This document shows positions 18,083-27,045 of a stretch of 48,641 nt of DNA, piece after piece. The first letter of the stretch is position 1. Each line of letters starts with the position of its first letter. Source of the DNA: Streptomyces sp. ST2-7A (GTDB lineage: Bacteria; Actinomycetota; Actinomycetes; Streptomycetales; Streptomycetaceae); NCBI RefSeq assembly GCF_021390475.1, contig NZ_JAJUWS010000048.1:1-48641 (forward strand), given 5' to 3'. The notes under the pieces are model-generated. The model was not told the origin of the DNA and ran no database searches. It saw only the letters and a list, made by a program, of their open reading frames with translations. The translations under genes and the position numbers were made by a program.

Positions 18083-18756
18083 CCGGCCGCCTCCATGGCG
18101 ACGCGCAGCGCCGCGATACCCCGGGAGCCGTACGCCTTCACCGACCCCGCCGATATGCCCAGGGTCCGGGCCACCTCCGCTTCGGACATGTCCGCAAAAT
18201 AACGCAGCACGAGCACCTCTCGTTGTCGGCGCTGCAGGCCGCGCATGGCCTTCACCAGTTCCGCACGCTCCAACTGCTCGTACGCGCCCTCCTCCGCGCT
18301 GGCCATGTCCGGCATCGGCTTGGAGAGCAGCTTCAGACCCAGAATGCGGCGGCGCAGCGCGGATCGGGAGAGGTTGACGACCGTCTGGCGGAGATAGGCG
18401 AGGGTCTTCTCCGGGTCCCGCACCCGGCGACGCGCCGAGTGCACCCGGATGAAGGCCTCCTGCACCACATCCTCACAGGAGGCCGTGTCGTCCAGCAGCA
18501 GCGCGGCGAGGCCGAGCAGCGAACGGTAGTGGGCCCGGTACGTCTCGGTGAGATGGTCGACGGTGGTGCCCTCAGCCATCGTCGCGCCCGCCTCGGCGGT
18601 CCGCTGCTCCGGCGGGGCGCCGGGACGCGACGGACGCGTGGCGACCCCCTGCGCCGGCACCGGCGCGATCACGGGAGGATCCCCGGCGCGCGGACCGGGC
18701 AAACCGAGGGGGCGCGTCGGGCGGATGGGGGCGACGAATTCGAGGACCTCTGCCAC
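18079..18756 (-). CDS. SigE-family ECF RNA polymerase sigma factor
   Basis: Region 2 reads YRSLLGLAALLLDDTASCEDVVQEAFIRVHSA and region 4 reads RRQREVLVLRYFADMSEAEVARTLGISAGSVKAYGSRG, the SigE-like ECF layout. I place the start at GTG 18756 (225 aa), because the roughly 59-residue stretch before the conventional-looking ATG at 18579 (VLEFVAPIRPTRPLG onward, Pro/Ala-rich) has very high G/C in third codon positions and lies in one open frame. A GGGGGAGAG stretch lies upstream. The shorter form from 18579 (166 aa) is the alternative. Coupled downstream to a membrane protein, it probably answers a cell-surface signal. Confidence 0.85.
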
Positions 18757-19131
18757 GACTGTTGGACACGCTCTCCCCCGTGTGGGTTGTACGGTGGGGG
18801 CGCGTTTTTCCGTGGGCCACGGGTGGCCACCATCCGTACCGCCTCTTTCTTTCCTGCCCATGGGCGTCCCGGCTCCCGTGCGTCGGCGCGCGCCACAACG
18901 CTCCGGGGACACAACGAGACGCTCCCCGCGTCGCGTTTGGTTCCCATGGCGACACGGGGAGCGGTCATCGTCTCCCGTGGGACGGATCCGGATCAACCCG
19001 TGGTGTCCTACAACTTGATCACGGAATGCGGATACCCCGCATCGAATGGGTGATCGACCGTGGTGCGGAGGCAGCCGAAGGCGTTGCGGTCGGCGGTGCG
19101 GGCAGGCCGGGGGGCCGGTGGGGCCGGGAAC
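18757..19131. other. Gene-free interval between ask and the sigma gene
   Basis: No coding frame here has a recognisable product. The stretch must contain the promoter of the minus-strand sigma gene. In streptomycetes I recall, an aspartate-semialdehyde dehydrogenase gene (asd) follows ask in the same operon; it is missing from this position. Confidence 0.5.
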
Positions 19132-19667
19132 TCAGCGGCCGGTGCCGCCGTAGACCACGGCCTCCTCGCTGTCGGAGTCCAGCCCGAAGGCGGTGTGCAC
19201 CGCGCGAACGGCCTCGTTGACATCGTCCTTGCGGGTCACGACCGAGATGCGGATCTCCGAGGTGGAGATCAGCTCGATGTTCACCCCGGCGTTGGACAGT
19301 GCCTCGAAGAAGGTGGCGGTGACACCCGGGTTGGTCTTCATGCCCGCGCCGACCAGGGAGATCTTGGCGATCCGGTCGTCGTAGCGCAGCGAGGCGAAGC
19401 CGATCTCGGGCTGCCGGCGGTTCAGCGCCTCGATGGCCCGGGGCCCGTCGGTCTCCGGCAGGGTGAAGGAGATGTCGGTCAGGCCGGTGGAGGCGGCCGA
19501 GACGTTCTGCACCACCATGTCGATGTTGATCTCCGCGTCGGCGATCGAGCGGAAGATCTTGGCGGCCTCACCCGGCTTGTCGGGGACCCCGACGATCGTG
19601 ACCTTGGCCTCGGAGGTGTCGTGGGCGACACCCGAGATGAGCGCCTGCTCCATCGGCTCGTCTCCTC
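19132..19667 (-). other. Internal start producing the aspartokinase beta subunit
   Basis: Within ask, an in-frame ATG at 19651-19653 (MEQALISGVAHDTSEAKV) is preceded by GAGGAGA (19661-19667, minus strand) with 7 nt spacing. In Corynebacterium and relatives the same position starts the separate beta subunit, which is just the ACT-domain half (here about 173 aa) and binds the alpha chain. The strong ribosome site makes dual translation likely. Confidence 0.75.
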
Positions 19668-20403
19668 GCGGTTCGTTGCTGACCCAGGTACCGGTGAGGC
19701 CGGAGAAGGACGACCGGACGTGGATCGGGATGTTGTAGCGGCGAGCGTATTCGACACAGCGGTGCAGCAGCACCTTGGACCCGGAACTGGCCAGCTCCAG
19801 CATCTCGCCGGAGGAGATCCAGTCGATCTTGCGGGCCTTCCTGACCACCCGCGGGTCGGCGGTGAACACGCCGTCCACGTCGGTGTAGATCTCGCAGACC
19901 TCGGCCTCCAGCGCGGCGGCCAGCGCGACAGCGGTGGTGTCGGAACCACCCCGCCCCAGGGTGGTGATGTCCTTGCTGTCCTGGGAGACCCCCTGGAAAC
20001 CGGCGACGATCGCGATGTTTCCCGCCTCGACGGCGGCGCGGATCCGGCCGGGGGTCACATCGATGATCCGGGCCTTGTTGTGCACGGAATCGGTGATCAC
20101 ACCGGCCTGGCTGCCGGTGAAGGACTGCGCCTCGTGACCCAACGTTTTGATCGCCATCGCCAACAGGGCCATGGAGATCCGCTCTCCCGCGGTCAGCAGC
20201 ATGTCGAATTCGCGACCGGTGGCGACCGGGGTCACCTCGTTGGCGAGATCGATCAGCTCGTCCGTCGTGTCACCCATCGCCGACACCACGACGACCACCT
20301 GGTGGCCGTTCTTCTTGGCTTCGACGATTCTCTTGGCGACGCGCTTGATGCCCTCGGCATCGGCAACGGAGGAGCCGCCGTACTTCTGCACGACAAGGCC
20401 CAC
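19132..20403 (-). CDS. ask: Aspartate kinase
   Basis: 423 aa from the GTG at 20403. It opens with VQKYGGSSVAD, the kinase KxGGSS motif. TTLGRGGSDTTAVALA and EIYTDVDGVFTADPR form the aspartate/ATP site. Two ACT domains follow (about 265-340 and 345-415), with the regulatory VQNVSAASTGLTDISF and STSEIRISVV strands. It phosphorylates aspartate, the first step to lysine, threonine, methionine and diaminopimelate. The length and type match the actinobacterial alpha/beta aspartokinase inhibited by Thr plus Lys. The open frame continues upstream to 20925 without coding character. asd is not downstream. Confidence 0.95.
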   Translation of the reverse strand: MGLVVQKYGGSSVADAEGIKRVAKRIVEAKKNGHQVVVVVSAMGDTTDELIDLANEVTPVATGREFDMLLTAGERISMALLAMAIKTLGHEAQSFTGSQAGVITDSVHNKARIIDVTPGRIRAAVEAGNIAIVAGFQGVSQDSKDITTLGRGGSDTTAVALAAALEAEVCEIYTDVDGVFTADPRVVRKARKIDWISSGEMLELASSGSKVLLHRCVEYARRYNIPIHVRSSFSGLTGTWVSNEPRGDEPMEQALISGVAHDTSEAKVTIVGVPDKPGEAAKIFRSIADAEINIDMVVQNVSAASTGLTDISFTLPETDGPRAIEALNRRQPEIGFASLRYDDRIAKISLVGAGMKTNPGVTATFFEALSNAGVNIELISTSEIRISVVTRKDDVNEAVRAVHTAFGLDSDSEEAVVYGGTGR

Positions 20404-20961
20404 GTGTGCTCGCTCCTCAGGGGTCGTGTTCCGCGGCGCCGGGTGGGTACCGCGGTGGCTCGATTTTACCGAGCGGGACACGGCCGCCACCGGGGCACCG
20501 CATGATGAGACGCCGCCGGCCGACCGTCCGGGCCGTTCCCGGGCCCGCTCGCCACCAAGCCATGCCCCTTTGTCGAGCGGACACACGAAACGCCGCCGAA
20601 ACGTGCGGGAGGTCACAACGCGCGAGGCCCGGACCGGTGGTTTCACCGCTCTGCGCGGCCATTCGGCGACCGGGGGTGACGGGATCCCGGGGGCGTCCGA
20701 AGCGCGATGCGGGGTGGTGACCGGGCGCTTCGACGGCTCCACCGGGGCTTCTCGGCCACCTCGCGCGGCCGTGCTTCCGGCCCGGCGGGAGAGGCTTCGC
20801 ATCCTCGGTGGGGGCTTGCGCCGATGCGGTGACGAACGTCCGGAATCGCCCACAGGACCGTCCCGTCGCCCATCCCGATCCCCGCGGCGATCCGTCCGCG
20901 TCGTGTGCTCGACACCCGCCACCACACCGAGAGGAGTCCAACGCCCGGGCGAGGTGGGTTC
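20404..20961. other. Gene-free interval upstream of ask
   Basis: About 560 bp between the DUF5063-like gene and ask. Open frames cross it on both strands, but all are composition artefacts with Arg/Pro/Gly-rich products and no motif. It must hold the ask promoter. I see no riboswitch-like fold that I can name. Confidence 0.4.
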
Positions 20962-21684
20962 TCAGCCCGGGGGCGGCTCCAGCCCCAGCGGAACCGCGAT
21001 CTCGGCGGCCATCACCCGACCGGCCTGGCGCTCCAGGTTCTCGTCCTCGACATCGCTGTCGATGTCGAGTCCGTCGAGGTCGGCCAGCGGGGTGTCCAGT
21101 CGGACGTGGGCGACCAGGGACTGCAGGGCGCGCAGGGCGGCACCTGCGGTGGGGCCCCAGTTGGAGAGGTAGGAGAACTGCCACCACCACAGCGCCTCCC
21201 CCACCCGTCCCTCGCGGTAGTGGGCCATGCCGTGGCGCAGGTCGGTGACGATGTCGGCGAAGTCGTCGGAGATGCGGCAGGGCACCGGGGCACTGCGCGG
21301 CACGTACGGGTCGAAGACCTCGGAGTAGACGTCGACCGGGGCGAGGAGTTCGGCGAGGCGCTCGCGCAGCTCGTCCATGTCGGGCTCGGGTCCGGTGTCC
21401 GGCTCGTAGCGCTCCTCGGGCACGATGTCCTCGTGCGCCCCGAGGCGCCCACCGGCGAGCAGGATCTGGGAGATCTGGAGCAGCAGGTGGGGCACCGCGC
21501 TATCGGGGTCGTCGCCCCTGGCGATCTCGGAGACGGCGACGATGAAGCTCTCGATATGGTCGGAGATCTGCACCGCGAAGGTATCGGGTCCGTCCAGGAC
21601 GGCGGAACCGGCGGGGGGCACCGGTGCGGTGTCTCCCCGGGGTTCGGTCTCGTCGGCGGTCCTGGTCATCGTCCCGTCAGACAT
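20962..21684 (-). CDS. DUF5063-like hypothetical protein downstream of recR
   Basis: 240 aa from ATG 21684, which overlaps the end of recR by 8 bp. It is acidic and mainly helical: FAVQISDHIESFIVAVSEIA, SAVPHLLLQISQILLAGGRLG, then the tryptophan-rich block GEALWWWQFSYLSNWGPTAGAALRALQSLVAHV. This protein follows recR in streptomycete genomes I recall and corresponds to the DUF5063 family. Its function is unknown; co-translation with recR hints at a link to DNA repair, which is inference only. Confidence 0.8.
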   Translation of the reverse strand: MSDGTMTRTADETEPRGDTAPVPPAGSAVLDGPDTFAVQISDHIESFIVAVSEIARGDDPDSAVPHLLLQISQILLAGGRLGAHEDIVPEERYEPDTGPEPDMDELRERLAELLAPVDVYSEVFDPYVPRSAPVPCRISDDFADIVTDLRHGMAHYREGRVGEALWWWQFSYLSNWGPTAGAALRALQSLVAHVRLDTPLADLDGLDIDSDVEDENLERQAGRVMAAEIAVPLGLEPPPG

Positions 21685-22276
21685 CGAGCAATCGCCTCCC
21701 CTCGAAGGCACGCCCCAGCGTGACTTCGTCGGCATATTCCAAGTCTCCCCCGACCGGCAGTCCACTGGCCAGCCGGGTGACGCGAAGTCCCATGGATCCG
21801 ACCATCCGCGCCAGGTAGGTGGCGGTGGCCTCCCCCTCGAGGTTGGGGTCGGTGGCCAGGATGAGTTCGGTCACCGACCCGTCCGCGAGGCGGGCGAGGA
21901 GTTCGCGGATCCGCAGATCATCGGGGCCCACACCGTCGATGGGGCTGATCGCCCCGCCCAGGACGTGGTAGCGGCCCCGGAACTCCCGCGTGCGTTCGAT
22001 CGCCACCACGTCCTTGGGCTCCTCGACGACGCAGATCACCGAGGGGTCGCGGCGCGGGTCACGACAGACCCGGCACCGCTCGTCCTCGGCGACATTCCCG
22101 CAGACCGCGCAGAAGCGCACCTTCTCCTTGACCTCGGACAGTGCCCGGGCGAGCCGGCGCACGTCGGCGGGGTCGGCCTGCAGGATGTGGAAGGCGATCC
22201 GCTGGGCGCTCTTCGGACCGACGCCGGGCAGCCTGCCCAGTTCGTCGATGAGGTCCTGAACCACGCCTTCGTACAC
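21677..22276 (-). CDS. recR: Recombination mediator RecR
   Basis: 199 aa from GTG 22276, the usual RecR length. Helix-hairpin-helix LPGVGPKSAQRIAFHIL, a zinc finger of four Cys (CAVCGNVAEDERCRVC), a Toprim domain beginning ICVVEEPKDVVAIE with DPNLEGEATA, and the C-terminal TRLASGLPVGGDLEYADEVTLGRA walker-like end are all present. RecR works with RecO/RecF to load RecA on single-strand gaps. The open frame extends 17 codons upstream; the GTG at YEGVVQDLIDELG is the conserved start. It lies in the operon dnaX-ybaB-recR on the minus strand. Confidence 0.96.
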   Translation of the reverse strand: MYEGVVQDLIDELGRLPGVGPKSAQRIAFHILQADPADVRRLARALSEVKEKVRFCAVCGNVAEDERCRVCRDPRRDPSVICVVEEPKDVVAIERTREFRGRYHVLGGAISPIDGVGPDDLRIRELLARLADGSVTELILATDPNLEGEATATYLARMVGSMGLRVTRLASGLPVGGDLEYADEVTLGRAFEGRRLLDV

Positions 22277-22354
22277 GGCATGCCTTCCTATGTCGTTGAC
22301 CGTGAGGCTAGTTGGGGAACGGGGCACCGGCCGGCAGCCGGCCCGGCGCGTCGC

Positions 22355-22696
22355 TCAGAACGGCAGCCCCGGCAGTCCGCCCCCGCCACCCAGGCCCTCG
22401 GCCAGCGGTCCGAGCTTGCGCTCGGCCAGTTGGCGGGCGCTCTCGTTGGCGTCTCGCACGGCGGCGAGCACCAGGTCGGCGAGAGTCTCGGTGTCCTCGG
22501 GGTCGACCGCGCCGGGGGCGATGACCAGACCGGTCAGCTCACCGGACCCGGTGACGCTCGCCGTGACCAGACCGCCACCCGCGGAGCCCTCCACGATGGT
22601 CTCGGCGAGTTCCTCCTGGGCACGGGCGAGGTCCTGCTGCATCTTCTGGGCCTGCTGCAGCAACTGCTGCATGTCGGCTCCACCACCGGGAAACAC
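22355..22696 (-). CDS. YbaB/EbfC family nucleoid-associated protein
   Basis: 113 aa. Short helices at the N-terminus (MQQLLQQAQKMQQDLARAQEELAETIVEG), a three-stranded sheet (GLVTASVTGSGELTGLVI), then PEDTETLADLVLAAVRDANESARQL, and a Gly/Leu-rich tail. This is the full YbaB/EbfC fold, a dimeric DNA-binding nucleoid protein. The position between dnaX and recR is the standard bacterial arrangement. Confidence 0.95.
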   Translation of the reverse strand: MFPGGGADMQQLLQQAQKMQQDLARAQEELAETIVEGSAGGGLVTASVTGSGELTGLVIAPGAVDPEDTETLADLVLAAVRDANESARQLAERKLGPLAEGLGGGGGLPGLPF

Positions 22697-22793
22697 GGCT
22701 GAACCTCCTGGCTCGGCGTCGTACGTACCCCTTGAGCCTACGGCGTTCGGGCTCCCGCCACCCCGGGGAGAGCGGAGGAACCGGTGACATGGC

Positions 22794-24962
22794 TCATTCG
22801 TGGTCGATCTGCTCGATGATCGTCGCTCCCAAACCCTCGATGATCAGCTCGGGACCGGAGAGGGCCTTCTCGTCGAGGTCGGGGTCGTCGTCGGCCGGAA
22901 CGTCGTCCTCGATCGCCACCGGGGGGGCCTGCCGCACGACCACGGGGGCCGGGGTCGCCGCCGGGGGCCCGGCGGTCCCCCCGCCGCCGGCGGGGGGACC
23001 GCCGCCCGACGGCGGGGAAGCCGGCCCGTCGGCGGGGAAGGGCACGGTCGGTGGGGGCGCCGGAGCGGGGGGCGGAGGCGAGAAGGCGGGCGGCGGAGCG
23101 CCCGGCCCCGGGCCACCGTGACGGGGCACGGCCCCGCCCGGAGGCCGGTCACCGGAGCCGGCGATCTCGGTCTCGATCCGCCACCGCACGTTGAGGGTGT
23201 CGGCGAGAGTCTGGCGCAGGACCTCCTCGCTACCGCTGTTGACGAAGCTGTCGCGGGCGCCGGCGCTACCGAAGGCGAGCCGCAGGGTGTTGCCGTCGAA
23301 GCCGGTGACCTCGGCGTTCTGGCTGAGGAGGATCCAGCTGAAGCGACGACGGCCCTTGACCGCGTCCAGGACCCGGGGCCACATCTGTCGCACCCGGGAG
23401 GGGTCGCCGACACCGGCCGTCGACCCCGCCGGGGGCGGAGCGGCGGCGGGCGACGGAGCCACCGGCGGAGGACTCGCGGGGCGGGCGGCTGCGTCCGATC
23501 CACCGCCGGAGGCACCCGCGGGCCACGCGCCGGGACGCCCGGCGCCCGAGCCGCCGCCGGCGGCGGTGGGCCAGGCCCCGGGGCGTGCGGAACCGGCGGG
23601 CGGGGCCTGCTCGGACACCGGGGGCGGGGTGGGGGCGGAAGCGCTCGGCGGCACCGGGTCGGCCGGGGCCCGGGGAGCGGGCGCCGGTGCCGATGTCTGT
23701 GGAGTGGGGGCGGACGTCGGTGCCGGCGGAGCGGAGGGGTGCGGCGCGGGCGGCGGGGCGACCGGGAGCGGCGGAGGAACAGCGGGGGCGGCGGCGAACG
23801 TCGCGGCCCCCGACTCCAACCGCTCCAGCCGACTGAGCAGGGCGCTCTCGTCCCCGTAGGCGGCGGGCAGGAGTACCCGGGCGCAGATCAACTCCAACTG
23901 CAGGCGGGGCGAGGTGGCGCCGCGCATCTCTCCCAGACCGGTGTTGACCAGATCGGCGGCGCGGCTGAGCCGGGCCAGCCCCAGCGAGGACGACTGGGCG
24001 GTCATCCGCTCCAGGACATCGACCGGTACGTCGAACAGACCCTTCTCGGCGGCGTCCGGGACGGCGGAGAGGATCACCAGGTCGCGCAGGCGCTCCAGCA
24101 GGTCGGCGACGAAACGGCGGGGGTCGTGACCGCCCTCGACCACACGATCGACGACCTCGAAGGCCGTCGAACCGTCGGAGGCCGCGAAGGCCTCCACGAT
24201 CGAGTCGAGCAGGGCGGCGTCGGTGTAGCCGAGGAGAGCGGTCGCCATCGGGTAGGTGACGCCCTCCTCGCCGGAGCCGGCGAGCAGTTGGTCCATCACC
24301 GACATCGAGTCGCGCACCGAGCCGGCGCCGGCCCGTACCACCAGCGGCAGCACGGCGGGGTCGACGGGGATGGCCTCCGACTCGCACACCTCGGCGAGGT
24401 AGTCGCGCAGGGTGCCGGGCGGGACCAGCCGGAAGGGGTAGTGGTGGGTGCGCGAGCGGATGGTCCCGATGACCTTCTCCGGCTCGGTGGTGGCGAAGAT
24501 GAACTTCAGGTGCTCCGGCGGCTCCTCGACGACCTTGAGCAGGGCGTTGAAGCCCGCCGGGGTCACCATGTGCGCCTCGTCGATGATGTAGATCTTCCAA
24601 CGACTGGAAGCCGGGCCGAAGAAGGCCTTCTCCCGCAGCTCACGGGCGTCGTCCACACCGCCGTGCGAAGCGGCGTCGATCTCGATGACGTCGATCGAGC
24701 CGGGACCGTTGCGCGCCAGGTCGAGGCAGGAACGGCACTCCCCGCAGGGGGTGGGGGTGGGGCCCTGTTCGCAGTTCAGGCAACGGGCCAGGATGCGGGC
24801 ACTGGTCGTCTTGCCGCAGCCGCGGGGGCCACTGAAGAGATAGGCGTGGTTGACCCGGTTGTTCCGCAGGGCCTGCTGCAGCGGGGCGGTCACGTGCTCC
24901 TGCCCGATGACCTCGGCGAAGGTCTCGGGGCGGTAGCGGCGGTACAGCGCTAGGGACGACAC
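22794..24962 (-). CDS. dnaX: DNA polymerase III subunits gamma and tau
   Basis: About 722 aa from GTG 24962 (VSSLALYRRYRPETF, the conserved DnaX start). The AAA+ domain has Walker A GPRGCGKTT (45-53), four zinc-binding Cys (CLNCEQG..CGECRSC), a Walker B IIDEAHM and the SRC-like GSVRDSMS. Domain III ends near residue 365. A very Pro/Ala-rich linker (about 380-560) leads to the C-terminal tau-like domain (WILLSQNAEVTGFDGNTLRLAF). DnaX is the clamp-loader motor that also ties the polymerases together. I see no slippery A-rich frameshift, so a separate gamma product is not obvious. Confidence 0.95.
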   Translation of the reverse strand: MSSLALYRRYRPETFAEVIGQEHVTAPLQQALRNNRVNHAYLFSGPRGCGKTTSARILARCLNCEQGPTPTPCGECRSCLDLARNGPGSIDVIEIDAASHGGVDDARELREKAFFGPASSRWKIYIIDEAHMVTPAGFNALLKVVEEPPEHLKFIFATTEPEKVIGTIRSRTHHYPFRLVPPGTLRDYLAEVCESEAIPVDPAVLPLVVRAGAGSVRDSMSVMDQLLAGSGEEGVTYPMATALLGYTDAALLDSIVEAFAASDGSTAFEVVDRVVEGGHDPRRFVADLLERLRDLVILSAVPDAAEKGLFDVPVDVLERMTAQSSSLGLARLSRAADLVNTGLGEMRGATSPRLQLELICARVLLPAAYGDESALLSRLERLESGAATFAAAPAVPPPLPVAPPPAPHPSAPPAPTSAPTPQTSAPAPAPRAPADPVPPSASAPTPPPVSEQAPPAGSARPGAWPTAAGGGSGAGRPGAWPAGASGGGSDAAARPASPPPVAPSPAAAPPPAGSTAGVGDPSRVRQMWPRVLDAVKGRRRFSWILLSQNAEVTGFDGNTLRLAFGSAGARDSFVNSGSEEVLRQTLADTLNVRWRIETEIAGSGDRPPGGAVPRHGGPGPGAPPPAFSPPPPAPAPPPTVPFPADGPASPPSGGGPPAGGGGTAGPPAATPAPVVVRQAPPVAIEDDVPADDDPDLDEKALSGPELIIEGLGATIIEQIDHE

Positions 24963-25165
24963 GACTCCGACGATATCGGTCCGCACCGACACCGGGCTCC
25001 GCCCGGGGACGGGCACACGGGCGATCCACGGCCGTCGTCCGCGCCACCCCTCGGCCGGGCAGGGCGACCGGGGTCCGGGGTCCGGGGCAAGACGACCGGG
25101 GCAAGACGACCGGGTCGAGGACGGGGAAGCCGGAGGAGCAGGGGCGTCGCCGGGGAACGACAGGG

Positions 25166-25249
25166 CCCCCCACGCACCCACCAGAGCCAACCTACCCTTG
25201 CTGCCTTCCGGCCCTGGGGGAGTTCAGTTGGATAGCGCCGCGTGAGGGG
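25166..25249 (-). ncRNA. ffs: Small SRP RNA (4.5S type)
   Basis: On the minus strand the conserved SRP loop GGGCCGGAAGGCAGCAAGGG is present, with the GGAA tetraloop and the asymmetric internal loop. The end helix pairs 25240-25249 with 25166-25175 (CACGC/GCGTG plus CCCC/GGGG and a G-U). The RNA may extend to about 25262 at its 5' end. It binds Ffh for co-translational membrane targeting. It lies just upstream of dnaX on the same strand, a typical streptomycete position. Confidence 0.92.
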
Positions 25250-25427
25250 CTGCGCCCAGCCTACCCGATCACCCGGGCCGTTCCGTCCCGCCCCGGACGG
25301 CAGGTCGCGGCGCCGTCGGTCCGGTCTCCCCGGGCGTACGCCGGGGGGCGCAGGGGTGAGCCCGGCGGCTCACCCCCCTCGGGGCCGGATTCGCAAGCAC
25401 ACCCCCGGGTTGTGTATCGTGCTTCGC

Positions 25428-25512
25428 GGAGGATTCGCCTAGAGGCCTAGGGCGCACGCTTGGAAAGCGTGTTGGGTTCACACCCTCACGAGTTCGAATC
25501 TCGTATCCTCCG
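25428..25512 (+). tRNA. tRNA-Ser (anticodon GGA)
   Basis: 85 nt. Acceptor stem GGAGGAT/ATCCTCC, anticodon stem CACGC/GCGTG around TTGGAAA (anticodon GGA), a long variable arm, and a T arm with GTTCGAATC. The discriminator is G and CCA is not encoded. The 54 nt from 25460 to 25513 occur twice more downstream, marking this as the attachment gene of integrative elements. Confidence 0.96.
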
Positions 25513-25513
25513 C
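25460..25513 (+). repeat. att site A: 3' part of tRNA-Ser
   Basis: Anticodon stem-loop to acceptor end plus one base of the tRNA-Ser. Identical to 27806-27859 over 54 nt; 36211-36264 differs at three positions. It serves as the left attachment site of the tandem array. Confidence 0.9.
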
Positions 25514-25532
25514 TCCAGCCTCACCGGGCTGA

Positions 25533-25570
25533 ACGTAGGGCCCCACCGCTCCGGCGGTGGGGCCCTACGT
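25533..25570. terminator. Terminator downstream of tRNA-Ser
   Basis: A 16-bp perfect inverted repeat (25533-25548/25555-25570). The preceding motif TCACCGGGC recurs downstream of the other two att copies, each time followed by a different hairpin, so each element seems to bring its own terminator with its att. Confidence 0.75.
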
Positions 25571-25804
25571 CGTCCGTGGGTGCAGTCGCGGTCGCCTGCC
25601 TGGCCGACGGCTGGCCCGCATCGGTACCGGAGCCGTGGTCAGACCCGTCGGATCAAGACCATCTCACCGCCATCAACTGTCACAAGAGGCCATCAGGGTG
25701 AGCGGGTGGCCGACTGCAAGGTGACGAGGGTGCGGGACGGGGCGCCCGCCTACGCGGTCGAGGTCGAGCCGAACCGCAAGACCGGCCGGCGCGGAATCCG
25801 GTGA

Positions 25805-26203
25805 GTGGCTGGCCCTTCCCCGTTCTGGTCTGTACCGCTCCAGCGCCCCGCGGCGCTTCCGCGGTCGGAGGCCGAACCGTCCGTGTGCGCCCTGCCGCTG
25901 ACCTTGCTGCCGTTCGTGGACACCCCCAGCCCGCGAGGAATCGGGGCCCAGACGTTCAAGGTGGGGGGTGCACCGTCCTGGGCGCAGGATCCCGAGTACT
26001 ACAGGTGCGCGGGCGGAGCGGACTTGGTGTATGTCTGCCAGATGCCCGAGGACATTGGAATTCGCCGTCCACCCCGGCCAGCCAGAACAGCCCTACAGCG
26101 CAGGGGCCGACGCCTACGGGCTTTCCTGGGCAACGAGGTCTGCCTGCCGGCCTGCCCGGCCCGCTGCGATCCGGCGGCCATCTGGCCGGCACACCAGCAC
26201 TGA
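25805..26203 (+). pseudogene. Frameshifted remnant of a hypothetical protein gene
   Basis: Frame 1 reads LPLTLLPFVDTPSPRGIGAQ, then WAQDPEYYRCAGGADLVYVCQ and MPED. At about 26056-26062 the sense moves to another frame (EFAVHPGQPEQPYSAGADAYG), and at about 26120 it returns to frame 1 (FLGNEVCLPACPARCDPAAIWP, stop at 26201). Joined, the three pieces make one coherent protein with several Cys, so a one-base gain and a one-base loss compensate each other. It resembles a hypothetical protein type I recall from streptomycetes; no function is known. The N-terminus is unclear. It is the left-hand content of the first island segment. Confidence 0.6.
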
Positions 26204-26266
26204 CCATCCTTGGAGTCACCGGCCCTGCTCTCGGTTACAGCACCTGTAAGCCCTGCTGCCTCTTGG

Positions 26267-26458
26267 TCAATCCGTATCCACGTCTCGGCCGGGTAGCGAG
26301 CCAGCCTCTGCCCCATCCCGCAACGTCCGCCTCATCTCGCGCCACGCAGAAATCACACCGGCGAAGCTCAGCAGCAGCTCCCGGACCTGTGACAGCAGAT
26401 ACCTCACCACAGTCAAGGCGATGACGATGACCGTCGACACGGGGAGAATCCAGCGCAC
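26267..26458 (-). CDS. Small membrane protein (tentative)
   Basis: 63 aa if started at GTG 26458: RWILPVSTVIVIALTVVRYLL forms a clear membrane helix, followed by an amphipathic SQVRELLLSFAGVISAWREMRRTL helix and a polar tail. An earlier start to 26560 is open but unconvincing. No family is recognised. It lies in the decayed part of the island, so it may be a remnant or chance frame. Confidence 0.35.
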   Translation of the reverse strand: MRWILPVSTVIVIALTVVRYLLSQVRELLLSFAGVISAWREMRRTLRDGAEAGSLPGRDVDTD

Positions 26459-27002
26459 CCGACAGCTCCTCTCAGGCCGAGCCAGAACGGCAGCGCGGAA
26501 CAACCGGACACCGTCCACACTCCCGGACCGGAAGACCGAAGTCAGCGGCTGCAGGGACACATTTTGTGATCTTGGTCCGGTGTCAGAGGGCTCCGCAGGG
26601 CCGGGCCCGGGAACCCGCCACCGTCAACGCTCCCGCAGCGGGAGTCCAGTGTCTGTACCGTGAGAGGTACATTCTTTGATCTTGAGTGGCGGCCTGAAGC
26701 ATCACCTCGTTACCGGTCAGGCCCTCCAGTGGTGCCGTTATCGCGGTAGTCCGTGTTCGGGCTCAGCGCCCTCCGAGCGGCTTCGTGGACACGTGATCCG
26801 ACTCCGCCCACAGGTCCCCTGCGGCCTTACGTTCCCCCGCGCAGGCCTGGGGCGCCAAGGCGGTCCGGGGAGCAAGGTCACCCGTGCGGCGAAGGCCCCG
26901 GCCGCCGCCGGGCTGAGCGCCTTGGCCACCTGGCTGCTCACCGCCCGACGCTGCCGGACGCCCCGGGCCCCGATCGGTTCGGCAGCGCCGTGGAGACCGG
27001 CG
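26459..27002. other. Gene-free interval with a short direct repeat
   Basis: I see no gene. A 16-bp repeat with two mismatches, ACATTNTNTGATCTTG, occurs at 26559-26574 and 26669-26684, each AT-rich against its surroundings. They may be promoter or operator relics of genes lost from the island. Confidence 0.35.
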
Positions 27003-27031
27003 AGATATACTTGATGCCATCTTTGATATCT
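27003..27031. promoter_or_regulatory. Candidate vapBC promoter/operator
   Basis: Short inverted repeat AGATAT (27003-27008) and ATATCT (27026-27031), in an AT-rich patch just ahead of the GGAGG ribosome site of vapB. VapB-VapC complexes usually repress their own promoter through such a palindrome. Confidence 0.45.
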
Positions 27032-27045
27032 ATGGAGGTACACAG

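Noticed and set aside
22800..24953. 717-codon plus-strand open frame opposite dnaX
   Set aside because: Shadow of dnaX; the Gly/Arg-rich product has no conserved feature.
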